Shown here piece by piece: positions 13,363-19,873 of a DNA stretch of 23,574 nucleotides; within the stretch, counting starts at the first letter, position 1, and each line of letters begins with the position of its first letter. The DNA is from CAZJHD01 sp964545855 (lineage in GTDB: Bacteria > Planctomycetota > UBA1135 > JACQFD01): contig CAZJHD010000067.1 in the NCBI GenBank assembly GCA_964545855.1, positions 1-23,574 on the forward strand, in the 5' to 3' direction. Both the position numbers and the translations under genes were made by a program. The notes beneath the pieces were generated by a model. That model was given only the letters and a program-made list of their open reading frames with translations, made no database searches and was not told where the DNA came from.

Positions 13363-14913
13363 ATGATCACCAGGGCGCTCGCGCCATTCGTTCTCGGACT
13401 CCTCGCCGTCGTCGCCCTCGCGCCGCACGCTCCCGCCCAGGGACCGCTCGTCCCGACGCTGCCCTGGGCCCTGCGCGACCCGGGACCGTTCACGCCGTCG
13501 TTCGTCGACTGGAACAACGGGAACGTGCAGGTCACGAATCCGACGGGCGGCGGGAACATCACGGTCAACCACTTCGGCGTCCTCTACTTCCCGTCGAGCG
13601 GACCGGGGCAGATCCTGCCGGGCGTCACTCCCTATCCGGTGATCGTCTTCGCCCACGGCCGGTTCCACGCGGCGCCCTTCATCGGCACGAACCACAAGCA
13701 GGCGAGCTATCTCCTGCAGCACCTGGCGTCCTGGGGATTCGTGGTGGCGTCGGTGAACCTCGACGTGGTCGGGCAGTACGGGAGCCCCGCGGCGATCCCC
13801 CAGCGCGGCCAGCTCATCAACCTGACGGTCTCGTGGCTCCAGGCGCAGCCGCAGTACGCCGGGCTCCTCGACTTCTCGCGCATCGTCTACATCGGCCACT
13901 CGCGCGGCGGGGAGGGAGTCTTCGCCGCCTACCAGCAGAATCCGGCCTGGCTCGCGTCGATCCGGGCGATCGGCGCCATCGCGCCGACGAACTTCGACGT
14001 CTACTCGGTGCCGGCCAACGCCTTCGTGATCTACGGCTCGCAGGACGGCGACGTCAACAACGGCTGGCCGATCCAGCTCTACGACCAGACCCAGACGGCG
14101 CCCTCCGGGAGCCAGGTGCTGAAGGGGTTCCGATGGATCGAGGGAGCGAACCACTTCTTCTTCACCGACTCCATCACGTTCGCCCCGGAGACGAACGCGC
14201 AGCTCACGCGCGCGCAGCACCACGAGATCTCGCGCACCTACTGGACGACGTGGGCCGCCGCGTCGGCCCTCGGCGATCGTCCGTCCTACGTGCGGATCGC
14301 CGGCGACAAGGAGATCCAATGGTCGGGCGCCTTCAAGCTGCACCGCATCTTCTACAACCCGCGGCAGATCACCTTCGACGACTTCGAGCAGACGCCGGCG
14401 AACCCGGGTCGCAACACGCTCGGAGGGACGAACCTCTTCGCGGGCCTCGTCGGCGCGACCGAGAAGACGCTCAACTCCGCCGCCGCGAGCTCCTACTACC
14501 ACAAGACGAAGGGGCTCACGGGGAGCTGGAACGGTCCGGCGCAGTTCGAGGCGAACATCGCCGCCGACCTCGACGTCGTGGGATACCCCTTCCTCAGCGT
14601 CGACGTCCTCCAGCGCTACAACGTCGCGTCGAACCCCTTCGGCCAGCCCCAGAGATTCCGCATCACGCTCGTCGACGCGAACGGCAACTCGGCGACGCGT
14701 GACAACACCGACGTGGCGCCGTGGCCGTACCCGTTCACCACGTCGCCGAACGGCCCCGTGAAGTCGGTGCTGAAGACGTTCCGGTTCCCCCTGAGCGCGT
14801 TCACTTCGGTGCAGCCGCTCCTCGACCTGCAGAGGATCCGCACCGCGCGACTGAACTTCGACATCACGCCGACCGGCGAGCTCGCCCTCGACGGGCTCTC
14901 CTTCACCCAGTGA
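13363..14913 (+). CDS. Secreted alpha/beta hydrolase with C-terminal beta domain
   Basis: 516 aa. A classical signal peptide ends near PHAPAQ (residue 26). The alpha/beta-hydrolase core follows: oxyanion-hole segment VIVFAHGRF (93-101), nucleophile elbow GHSRGG (178-183, Ser180), a probable acid D228 in YGSQDGDV and a probable catalytic histidine H264 in EGANHFFF. The layout resembles dienelactone-hydrolase/cutinase-like esterases, including polyester hydrolases. After about residue 330 there is a region of roughly 180 residues starting near ITFDDFEQTP and ending GELALDGLSFTQ, which looks like a beta-sandwich of the carbohydrate-binding type. A secreted esterase or lipase acting on a polymer is inferred. 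The gene is followed 32 bp later by the TIG-domain gene, probably in one operon. The substrate is not known. Confidence 0.85.
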   Translation: MITRALAPFVLGLLAVVALAPHAPAQGPLVPTLPWALRDPGPFTPSFVDWNNGNVQVTNPTGGGNITVNHFGVLYFPSSGPGQILPGVTPYPVIVFAHGRFHAAPFIGTNHKQASYLLQHLASWGFVVASVNLDVVGQYGSPAAIPQRGQLINLTVSWLQAQPQYAGLLDFSRIVYIGHSRGGEGVFAAYQQNPAWLASIRAIGAIAPTNFDVYSVPANAFVIYGSQDGDVNNGWPIQLYDQTQTAPSGSQVLKGFRWIEGANHFFFTDSITFAPETNAQLTRAQHHEISRTYWTTWAAASALGDRPSYVRIAGDKEIQWSGAFKLHRIFYNPRQITFDDFEQTPANPGRNTLGGTNLFAGLVGATEKTLNSAAASSYYHKTKGLTGSWNGPAQFEANIAADLDVVGYPFLSVDVLQRYNVASNPFGQPQRFRITLVDANGNSATRDNTDVAPWPYPFTTSPNGPVKSVLKTFRFPLSAFTSVQPLLDLQRIRTARLNFDITPTGELALDGLSFTQ

Positions 14914-14945
14914 GCAGGCCGCTCCCGCCCGGCGGAACTCCCTCG

Positions 14946-15374
14946 ATGATCCAGCGACCCACACTCGTTCTCTCGTTCCTGCTCGTTGCCGCCCTCGCCG
15001 TCGGCGGCGTCGTCCTCGCGACGCGCGACAGCGGCCCGACGTCCGATCCGTTGGCCGGCTCGGCCGCCCAGGGTGGCGTCCTCACGGCGGCGCCGACCAT
15101 CGCGCGCGTCGTCGTCTCCCGGATCCCCGAGCGCGTGATCGAGGGCGCCGGCTCCGCTGCCTTCGAGGTGATCGTCGAGGGGACGGGCTTCTTCGGAACC
15201 GCCTTCGGCCCCTTCGTCCGCTTCGACGGCAAGGACGCCACGGCCGTCGTGCTCGACGAAACGTCTCCCGATCGTCGAATCCTGGCGCTCGCGCCTCCGG
15301 GCCTCTCGGGCCGCGTCGAGGTGGTCGTCGAGAACCCCGACCGTCAGTCGGCGCGCGCCTTCACGACGTTCTGA
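14946..15374 (+). CDS. Small membrane-anchored or secreted IPT/TIG-domain protein
   Basis: 142 aa from ATG 14946. A hydrophobic segment at about 8-26 acts as signal peptide or N-terminal anchor. A short Gly/Ser/Ala linker is followed by a single immunoglobulin-like domain from about 49 to 141. The strand pattern (IARVVVSRIPERVIEG, AAFEVIVEGTGFF, FVRFDGKDATAVVLD, ILALAPPG, GRVEVVVENPDRQSA) is the IPT/TIG type, including the characteristic GTGF and VVVENPD turns. Such domains serve binding or structural roles outside the cytosol. The gene lies 32 bp after the secreted hydrolase gene and is probably co-transcribed, so a joint role on the cell surface is possible. No catalytic motif is visible. 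Confidence 0.75.
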   Translation: MIQRPTLVLSFLLVAALAVGGVVLATRDSGPTSDPLAGSAAQGGVLTAAPTIARVVVSRIPERVIEGAGSAAFEVIVEGTGFFGTAFGPFVRFDGKDATAVVLDETSPDRRILALAPPGLSGRVEVVVENPDRQSARAFTTF

Positions 15375-15381
15375 GGCGGAA

Positions 15382-15631
15382 TCCGACGCATTCGCGCAGG
15401 GGGAAGGCTCTCGACCCTCTGAGGTGGAGAGCGTCCAGCGCGCGCCCGCTCCGTCGTCGCGCATCCGCGCACGGGGGGAACCTCTCGTCCCCCTGAGGAG
15501 GAGAGCGTCGACCGCGCGCCGGCTCCGCCGTCGCGCATCCGCGCACGGGGGGAACCTCTCGTCCCCCGCAGGGGGAAAGCGTCGAGCGCGGGTCGGCTCG
15601 GCCGACCCGCGCTCGCGCAGGGGGGGAAACA
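15382..15631. repeat. 74-bp tandem repeat, about 3.3 copies
   Basis: Units begin at 15382 (diverged), 15456, 15530 and 15604 (partial, 28 bp). Units 2 and 3 share an identical first 38 bp beginning GTCGCGCATCCGCGCACGGG and then diverge. The period of 74 bp is not a multiple of three, so the reading frames across it are not genes. The array fills the space between the TIG gene and the 3' end of ssrA and stops exactly at the ssrA 3' end. Confidence 0.85.
15583..15615 (-). terminator. Perfect 15-bp hairpin downstream of ssrA
   Basis: CGAGCGCGGGTCGGC and its exact complement are separated by a 3-nt loop (TCG). On the minus strand the hairpin begins 16 nt after the CCA end of tmRNA, so it is well placed as the ssrA terminator, though only a short T run (TTT) follows. 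It arises from the diverged 3' part of the third repeat unit joined to the fourth. Confidence 0.6.
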
Positions 15632-15984
15632 TGGTGGAGGCGGCGGGAATCGAACCCGCGTCCCAGATGAGTCCACGAAGAGCCTCTACGTGTGTGTTCG
15701 GCCGTTCGAAGTCTCGCCCCTTCGCGGCCCGACCGACGGGGCTCGAAGGCGCCAGCCCAGTTCGATGTCACCCTCCGAGAACTGGGCGGTCTCTCGGGGC
15801 CTGCTCGTCGATGGCGTCCTTCCGATCCCGACGAGCGAGGACCGGAGGACGGGCAGCCAGCTGTTAGGCCGCCAGAGCGTAGTTGTTGGCACTTCGTGCC
15901 GTTCCCGGAGGATTGACGAGGCCAACCGGGGTCCTCGACACGCCACTCTCCGCAGGCTGCGTCCGGTCGAAGCCGATCGCCCCC
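15632..15984 (-). ncRNA. ssrA: tmRNA (transfer-messenger RNA)
   Basis: 353 nt including CCA. The 5' end GGGGGCG pairs with the 3' CGCCTCC (one G-U pair), followed by discriminator A and CCA. The T-arm is GCGGG-TTCGATT-CCCGC and the 5' domain has the conserved GGCTTCGAC. Pseudoknot 1 is visible: CGAGG with CCTCG around GGTTGGCCTCG, and CCCGG with CCGGG, closely matching the E. coli arrangement. The resume codon GCC starts 13 nt after this pseudoknot. tmRNA rescues stalled ribosomes with SmpB by adding a degradation tag. The smpB gene lies 55 bp upstream on the same strand, so the two may share transcription. The RNA is one-piece, not permuted. Confidence 0.96.
15864..15890 (-). CDS. tmRNA proteolysis tag reading frame, ANNYALAA
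   Basis: Codons GCC AAC AAC TAC GCT CTG GCG GCC then TAA within ssrA. The end YALAA is the form recognised by ClpXP-type proteases in other bacteria. Eight residues is short for a tag. An in-frame GCA 9 nt earlier would give ARSANNYALAA, but it lies only 4 nt after pseudoknot 1, too near for the usual spacing. The resume codon lies in the 3' arm of a GGCAC-GAA-GTGCC hairpin. Confidence 0.8.
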   Translation of the reverse strand, partial: ANNYALAA

Positions 15985-15999
15985 GAGGAAGAAGGGCGC

Positions 16000-16028
16000 A
16001 ATTCTCGCCGGTCGCCGCGACTCGGCAA
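16000..16028 (-). promoter_or_regulatory. Probable promoter of ssrA
   Basis: On the minus strand TTGCCG (16028-16023), a 17-bp spacer, then AGAATT (16005-16000), 15 nt before the mature 5' end of tmRNA. It lies just past the smpB stop codon. The 5' leader would be removed by RNase P. Confidence 0.4.
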
Positions 16029-16039
16029 GCCGCGAAATG

Positions 16040-16513
16040 TCAGCGGGATCTCGAGCGAGTGGCGCGGGCGATCTCGCGCTTCGCGTCCTTCTCGCGGATC
16101 GATTGCCGCTTGTCTCCCATGGTGCGTCCCTTCACGAGGGCGATCTCCAGCTTGGCGCGTCCCTCTCGGAAGTAGACGCGGAGCGGGACGCAGGTGCGCC
16201 CCGGCGTCTTCAGGCTCTCCTGGATCGCGTCGATCTGCGCGCGATGCAGGAGGAGCTTCCGCACCCGCTTCTCCTCGTGATTCGCGTAGCCGCCGTGCTC
16301 GTAGGGCGGGATCGAGGCCTCGAGGAGCCAAGCCTCCTTGCCGCGCACGCGGACGAAGGAGGGCTCGATGTTGCAGTGCTTCTCCCGGAGCTGCTTCACC
16401 TCCGAGCCGAGGAGCGCCAGCCCCGCCTCGAAGACCTCGAGCACGTCGTACTTGAACTTCGCCTTGCGATTCGTCGCGACCGTCTCGACGGGCGATCCCG
16501 GCGTCTTCGTCAC
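16040..16513 (-). CDS. smpB: SsrA-binding protein SmpB
   Basis: 157 aa, the usual SmpB length, with GTG start at 16513. SmpB binds the tRNA-like domain of tmRNA and brings it to stalled ribosomes. Conserved stretches are NRKAKFKYDVLEVFEAGLAL (15-34), GSEVKQLRE (36-44), AWLLEASIPPYEHGGYANHE (61-80), RVRKLLLHRAQID (83-95), YFREGRAKLEIALVKG (114-129) and the C-terminal basic tail with DKRQSIREKDAKREI that enters the decoding path. All are in the expected order. The start is supported by a TAGGTT box 6 nt upstream, which suggests a nearly leaderless mRNA. ssrA follows in the same direction after 55 bp. Confidence is very high. Confidence 0.97.
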   Translation of the reverse strand: MTKTPGSPVETVATNRKAKFKYDVLEVFEAGLALLGSEVKQLREKHCNIEPSFVRVRGKEAWLLEASIPPYEHGGYANHEEKRVRKLLLHRAQIDAIQESLKTPGRTCVPLRVYFREGRAKLEIALVKGRTMGDKRQSIREKDAKREIARATRSRSR

Positions 16514-16519
16514 GCTCGA

Positions 16520-16525
16520 AACCTA
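16520..16525 (-). promoter_or_regulatory. -10-like element TAGGTT directly before smpB
   Basis: The minus strand reads TAGGTT then TCGAGC and the GTG start at 16513, so the spacer is 6 nt. No Shine-Dalgarno sequence is visible. This fits a leaderless transcript starting at the GTG. Confidence 0.4.
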
Positions 16526-16595
16526 GCAGAACGTGCGGCGAGCCCGCCTCTGGCAATGCGCGCTCTCTCTCGCCAAACTCGCCGCCCCATTTCGT

Positions 16596-16682
16596 GCCGA
16601 AGTGGCGGAATCGGCAGACGCGCTAGATTCAGGTTCTAGTGTCCGCAAGGACGTGCAGGTTCAACTCCTGTCTTCGGCACCA
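16596..16682 (+). tRNA. tRNA-Leu (anticodon CAG)
   Basis: 87 nt with encoded CCA and the long variable arm of a class II tRNA (GTCCGCAAGGAC). The acceptor stem GCCGAAG pairs with CTTCGGC. The anticodon stem CTAGA/TCTAG encloses the loop TTCAGGT, so the anticodon is CAG, reading CUG. The T-loop core is GGTTCAACTCC. It ends 1 bp before the stop codon of the convergent stress-protein gene. Confidence 0.97.
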
Positions 16683-16683
16683 C

Positions 16684-17517
16684 TCATTCCCGGGAGTCGT
16701 CGCGGCCCCGGGATCCGTTACGGCGCAGCGCGCCGCGCACGACGAGGACCGAGACCGGGCACTGCAGGAGGATGCGCTCGGTCACGTCGGCGCGCGTCCA
16801 GCGCTCGTGCCCGGCGGCCTCGGGCCTCCGGACCGGCGACGTCCCGATCACGAGGAGGTCGTGGGCTCCGGAATCCACCTCGCGGAGCACCTCGTCGACG
16901 ACGAGCCCTTCGCGGACGAGGAGGGAGTGCGGGCGGGCGCCCTCCCGGAGCATCCGCAGGACCGCCTCGAGCGGCGCCGTCGCGGGAGGCGCGGCGTCGG
17001 CGTCCTGGCCTGGCAGCGCCACGCCGGAGGCGACGTGGAGGAAGGTCGGCTCGATGCCGAGGGTCTCCGCGAGCAGCAGCGTCGCGCGCGTGACGGGTTC
17101 GGCGCTCTCGTCCTCGGAGACGGCCGCGAGCACGCGCCGGAGGCCCGGCGCGGGACGCCGCGCGACGAGGACGGAGGCGGGGACGCTGCGCACGACGCTC
17201 GCGACGCGGGAGCCGCGGAGCATCCGCTGCAGGGCGTTGCGGCCGGCGGGAGGCACGAGCACGACGTCGGGCGCGGAGGCGCTCGCCTCGGCGAGGATCG
17301 CCATCTCCGCCGGTCCGGCTCGCCGCGCATCCGTCACCGCGCGCCCGGACCGCTCGAGACGCGCCCGCGCGGCGGCGAGCAGCCCCGGCTCGCGCACGAG
17401 GTCGTCCTCGGTCGCGAGGAGCGTCATGCGTTCCGCCAGCGAGACTGGCAAGGCCTCCGCGAGCGCGAGCGCCCAGGCGCCTCGGGGAGAGGGATCGACG
17501 TAGAGGAGCCAGTGCAC
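16684..17517 (-). CDS. Tandem universal stress protein (two UspA domains)
   Basis: 277 aa if it starts at GTG 17517, which has GAGGTG 6 nt upstream. The in-frame GTG at 17526 would add three residues and lacks a Shine-Dalgarno sequence. Domain 1 covers about 1-120 and ends SVPASVLVAR. Domain 2 covers about 127-262, with VIGTSPVRR (223-231), TRADVTERILLQCPVSVLVV (241-260) and the usual final strand. The G-2x-G-9x-G(S/T) ATP-binding motif is not complete in either domain, so nucleotide binding is uncertain. Such proteins help cells survive stress, and some regulate adjacent transporters. Here the transporter gene ends only a few bases upstream, so the two should be co-transcribed and may work together. 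The C-terminus is charged and probably disordered. Confidence 0.85.
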   Translation of the reverse strand: MHWLLYVDPSPRGAWALALAEALPVSLAERMTLLATEDDLVREPGLLAAARARLERSGRAVTDARRAGPAEMAILAEASASAPDVVLVPPAGRNALQRMLRGSRVASVVRSVPASVLVARRPAPGLRRVLAAVSEDESAEPVTRATLLLAETLGIEPTFLHVASGVALPGQDADAAPPATAPLEAVLRMLREGARPHSLLVREGLVVDEVLREVDSGAHDLLVIGTSPVRRPEAAGHERWTRADVTERILLQCPVSVLVVRGALRRNGSRGRDDSRE

Positions 17518-17527
17518 GGGGCCCACC

Positions 17528-18592
17528 TCAGGAGGCGAGGCGCGAGACGAGGAGCAGCGTGAGGGGCGTGCCGACGAGGACGGCGACGAAGGCGACGATC
17601 GACCGCGTCGACGCCGTGATGCGCCGGGCCCACCGGTCGATCACGCGCTCGTAGGCGTAGGGTGCCACGAACACGAGGGGCAGGGAGAGGATCGCGACCC
17701 AGCCGGCGATGAGCACCACGACGCGGACGGCATCCGGGTGGCCGACGAGGGCGCCGGCGAAGACGGTGTCGACGAAGGTCGTGATGTTGGCGCCGAGGAT
17801 GTAGGGGAGGAGGTTCTCGCGCCGGACGTAGCCCTTCGCCGCGAGCGGCACGAGGATCGAGATGGACACGGCGACCGACAGCGTGAGCGCCGTGACGAGG
17901 AGGCCGAAGGCGAACATCACCGAGGGGCGATAGGTGGCGCCCGGCCGCAGGCCCGCGCTGCGCGAGCCCTCCTTCAGGTCGGGGAGGACGGCGTCGAAGA
18001 GTCGAAGCGATCCGAGCAGCGCCCCGGCGCCGAGGACGAAGAGCACGACCCCGGGGACCCACTCGGCGATGGTGCGGATGGGGCGCCCCCAGAGGAGATC
18101 GACGAAGGAAGCGAGCGCGCGTCCCTCGAAGCGGAGACCCGCGAGCCAGCCGGCCTCGAGTCCGTAGAGGCCGATCGCCAGGACGGGGAGGTAGACGCTC
18201 GCGGTGACGAGGAGCGCGGCGACGCCGACGTAGGCGCTCCGCTTCTCCGTGCGGCCGTGGCGCACGTCGTCGGCGAGACCCACGAGGAGCACGACGAAGG
18301 AGGCGCCGAGTCGCGAGCCGACGATCATCGCGAGGCACTCCGCGGCCGTGAGGGATCCCGAGGCGAGCAGCGTGAGCGCGATCGCCGCCGCCGGAGAGCC
18401 CGACAGCAGGACGCAGGCGAGGAGCCAGCCGAATCCGAGCGCGCCGGCCGATCCCCGCGCGCCGATCGCGTCGAGGACCGGACCGAGCCCCGACGCGCCG
18501 CGCTTCAGCAGCTCGATCGCCGCCACGAGGACGAAGAACGCCAGCGCGAGGAGCAGCGCGCGACGGAGCACGGCGGGGATCGGGAGGGACAC
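17528..18592 (-). CDS. Na/Pi-cotransporter-fold membrane protein
   Basis: 354 aa with GTG 18592 as preferred start. The frame extends to ATG 18724 (398 aa, with GGAG 8 nt before it), but the extra 44 residues are not hydrophobic and use many A/T-ending codons rare elsewhere here. The protein has about 8-9 membrane segments in two inverted-repeat-like halves. Each half ends with a GxNIGTT-like element: GSRLGASF (92-99) and LGANITTFVDT (266-276). The Q-S-S-S motif that precedes it in PF02690 Na/Pi cotransporters is replaced by LSGSPAA (63-69) in half 1 and LSVAVSI (238-244) in half 2. The substrate may therefore not be phosphate. The universal stress protein gene follows immediately, and a divergent lipoprotein gene lies upstream. 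Confidence 0.8.
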   Translation of the reverse strand: MSLPIPAVLRRALLLALAFFVLVAAIELLKRGASGLGPVLDAIGARGSAGALGFGWLLACVLLSGSPAAAIALTLLASGSLTAAECLAMIVGSRLGASFVVLLVGLADDVRHGRTEKRSAYVGVAALLVTASVYLPVLAIGLYGLEAGWLAGLRFEGRALASFVDLLWGRPIRTIAEWVPGVVLFVLGAGALLGSLRLFDAVLPDLKEGSRSAGLRPGATYRPSVMFAFGLLVTALTLSVAVSISILVPLAAKGYVRRENLLPYILGANITTFVDTVFAGALVGHPDAVRVVVLIAGWVAILSLPLVFVAPYAYERVIDRWARRITASTRSIVAFVAVLVGTPLTLLLVSRLAS

Positions 18593-18744
18593 GGGGGCGT
18601 CGGGACCGCGGAAGCGTAGGGCCGCCACCGCGTGCGGCGTTCTCCCGTCTGTCGGCCGCCGGAGCGCGAGGACTTGTGAGATCGACGGCCGGGCAGCGCG
18701 ATCGGCGCGACGTGGAGATCCCATGGTGGGGGCTCCAGGACTGG

Positions 18745-18750
18745 TAATCT
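18745..18750 (+). promoter_or_regulatory. -10-like element TAATCT before the HEAT-like lipoprotein gene
   Basis: TAATCT with 9 nt before the GTG start at 18760. It is the best -10 match among the start-proximal boxes in the window. No -35 box or Shine-Dalgarno sequence is visible. Confidence 0.45.
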
Positions 18751-18759
18751 CCGCGCCCC

Positions 18760-19869
18760 GTGCGACGCCCTCTTCCGCGATCCCTCGTCCTGTTGGTTCC
18801 GGCGGTCCTGGCCGCCGTCTCCTGCGGCGGGATCCGCCACTCCCTCGACGACTTGAAGCGGGTCCACGGCGCGACGCCGCGCACGCTGGTCCATCGATTC
18901 GACGTGGAGCGCTACGGCTGGGTCGCCGCCAGCGTCCGCTGGGGGATGCTGTCGCTGTTCGCGGGACTCGGCGCCGGCACGCTCACCCAGGAGACGCTCG
19001 ACGACCCCTCCGACTTCTGCGTCGACCGTGTCGGCGACCTGCAGGACGTCGACCTCGACGACATCGAGGAGACGGCGGAGGTCCTCTACTGGAGCGGCGC
19101 CATCCTGAAGGGCGACCCGTTCCCGCTCTCGCGTCTTCGCGCCGTGCGCGTCGTCTCCGAGATCGTGCGGTCGCGTCAGCCCGAGCTCGCGCTCCTCGCG
19201 GTGCGGCCGGGGGAGTACCTGGCGACGACCGACCTGCGGCTCCGTCGCGTCGAGCAGCTCTCGGCGCTCGCCGGCGAGGGCGTGCTCCCCGAGGAGCTGA
19301 AGGCCGAGTACCTCGCGGCCATCGAGGGTCTCGGCGGCACGCCCTTCCCGAGAGCGAGCGAGTCGCGCGACATCGGCCGATCCCTCGCGATCCTGCTGCA
19401 GATCGAGCGCGACCCCGACGTGCGGCGCGCGCTCTTCACGGGCGTGTCGGTGCTCCTCACGCGCGGCGCGCTGCAGACGCTCGACCAGGGTTTCGACGAC
19501 GCGCACGAGCAGGTGCGCATGACGACGGCGCGCGCCTTCGTCCGGTCCCTGGGCGCGCCGGGCGTCCTGCATGCGATCCAGCGGACCCAGGGCGACTCGA
19601 GCGCCGTCGTCCGAGGCACCGTGGCGCAGCTCTCCCTCGTCGGCCTGCGCGCCGGAGGCGATCCGGAGCCGATCCTCGCGTCGCTCTACCGCGCGACGCG
19701 CGATGCCGACGCAAACGTGTCCGTCTGCGCGATGGAATCGCTGGGGCGCGCCACGGGGATCGGCCGGCGCTTCGACACCGACTTCTGGCGACTCTGGTGG
19801 GAGGACCATCAGCTCGCGACGGGAGCCGCCCGAGGAGCTGGACCCGCGGCAGCCGGAACGCCGAAGTGA
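18760..19869 (+). CDS. HEAT-repeat-like lipoprotein, function unknown
   Basis: 369 aa from GTG 18760. The signal peptide ends AAVSC (Cys22), compatible with lipidation. Residues 30-110 include a hydrophobic stretch (YGWVAASVRWGMLSLFAGLGAG) that may be a membrane segment. From about 110 to 345 the protein is predicted alpha-helical, with a run of helix pairs. The segments around 216-345 (DPDVRRALFTGVSVL, HEQVRMTTARAFVRSL, SSAVVRGTVAQLSLVGL, DANVSVCAMESLGRATG) have the hydrophobic pattern and central D-x-x-V-R of HEAT repeats. The end is WRLWWEDHQ, often seen after HEAT repeats. HEAT scaffolds bind proteins; no partner can be named. The UPF0104 membrane protein gene starts 4 nt after the stop, so the two are probably coupled. 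Confidence 0.75.
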   Translation: MRRPLPRSLVLLVPAVLAAVSCGGIRHSLDDLKRVHGATPRTLVHRFDVERYGWVAASVRWGMLSLFAGLGAGTLTQETLDDPSDFCVDRVGDLQDVDLDDIEETAEVLYWSGAILKGDPFPLSRLRAVRVVSEIVRSRQPELALLAVRPGEYLATTDLRLRRVEQLSALAGEGVLPEELKAEYLAAIEGLGGTPFPRASESRDIGRSLAILLQIERDPDVRRALFTGVSVLLTRGALQTLDQGFDDAHEQVRMTTARAFVRSLGAPGVLHAIQRTQGDSSAVVRGTVAQLSLVGLRAGGDPEPILASLYRATRDADANVSVCAMESLGRATGIGRRFDTDFWRLWWEDHQLATGAARGAGPAAAGTPK

Positions 19870-19873
19870 CTGC

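Noticed and set aside
15382..15631. Repeat array considered as a CRISPR
   Set aside because: The units are contiguous 74-bp tandem copies with no spacers of constant length, and no cas genes are present.
15344..15771. Minus-strand frames across the 74-bp repeats that give similar peptides in several frames
   Set aside because: The period is not a multiple of three and the frames run into tmRNA, so the peptides only mirror the DNA repeat.
15864..16556. 230-codon minus frame ending in ANNYALAA as a protein gene
   Set aside because: It overlaps smpB in another frame and ends in the tmRNA tag; the coding part is only the tag itself.
18593..18724. N-terminal 44 residues of the Na/Pi-type protein as coding
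   Set aside because: They are non-hydrophobic with many A/T-ending codons unlike the rest of the gene, although an upstream GGAG keeps the longer start possible.
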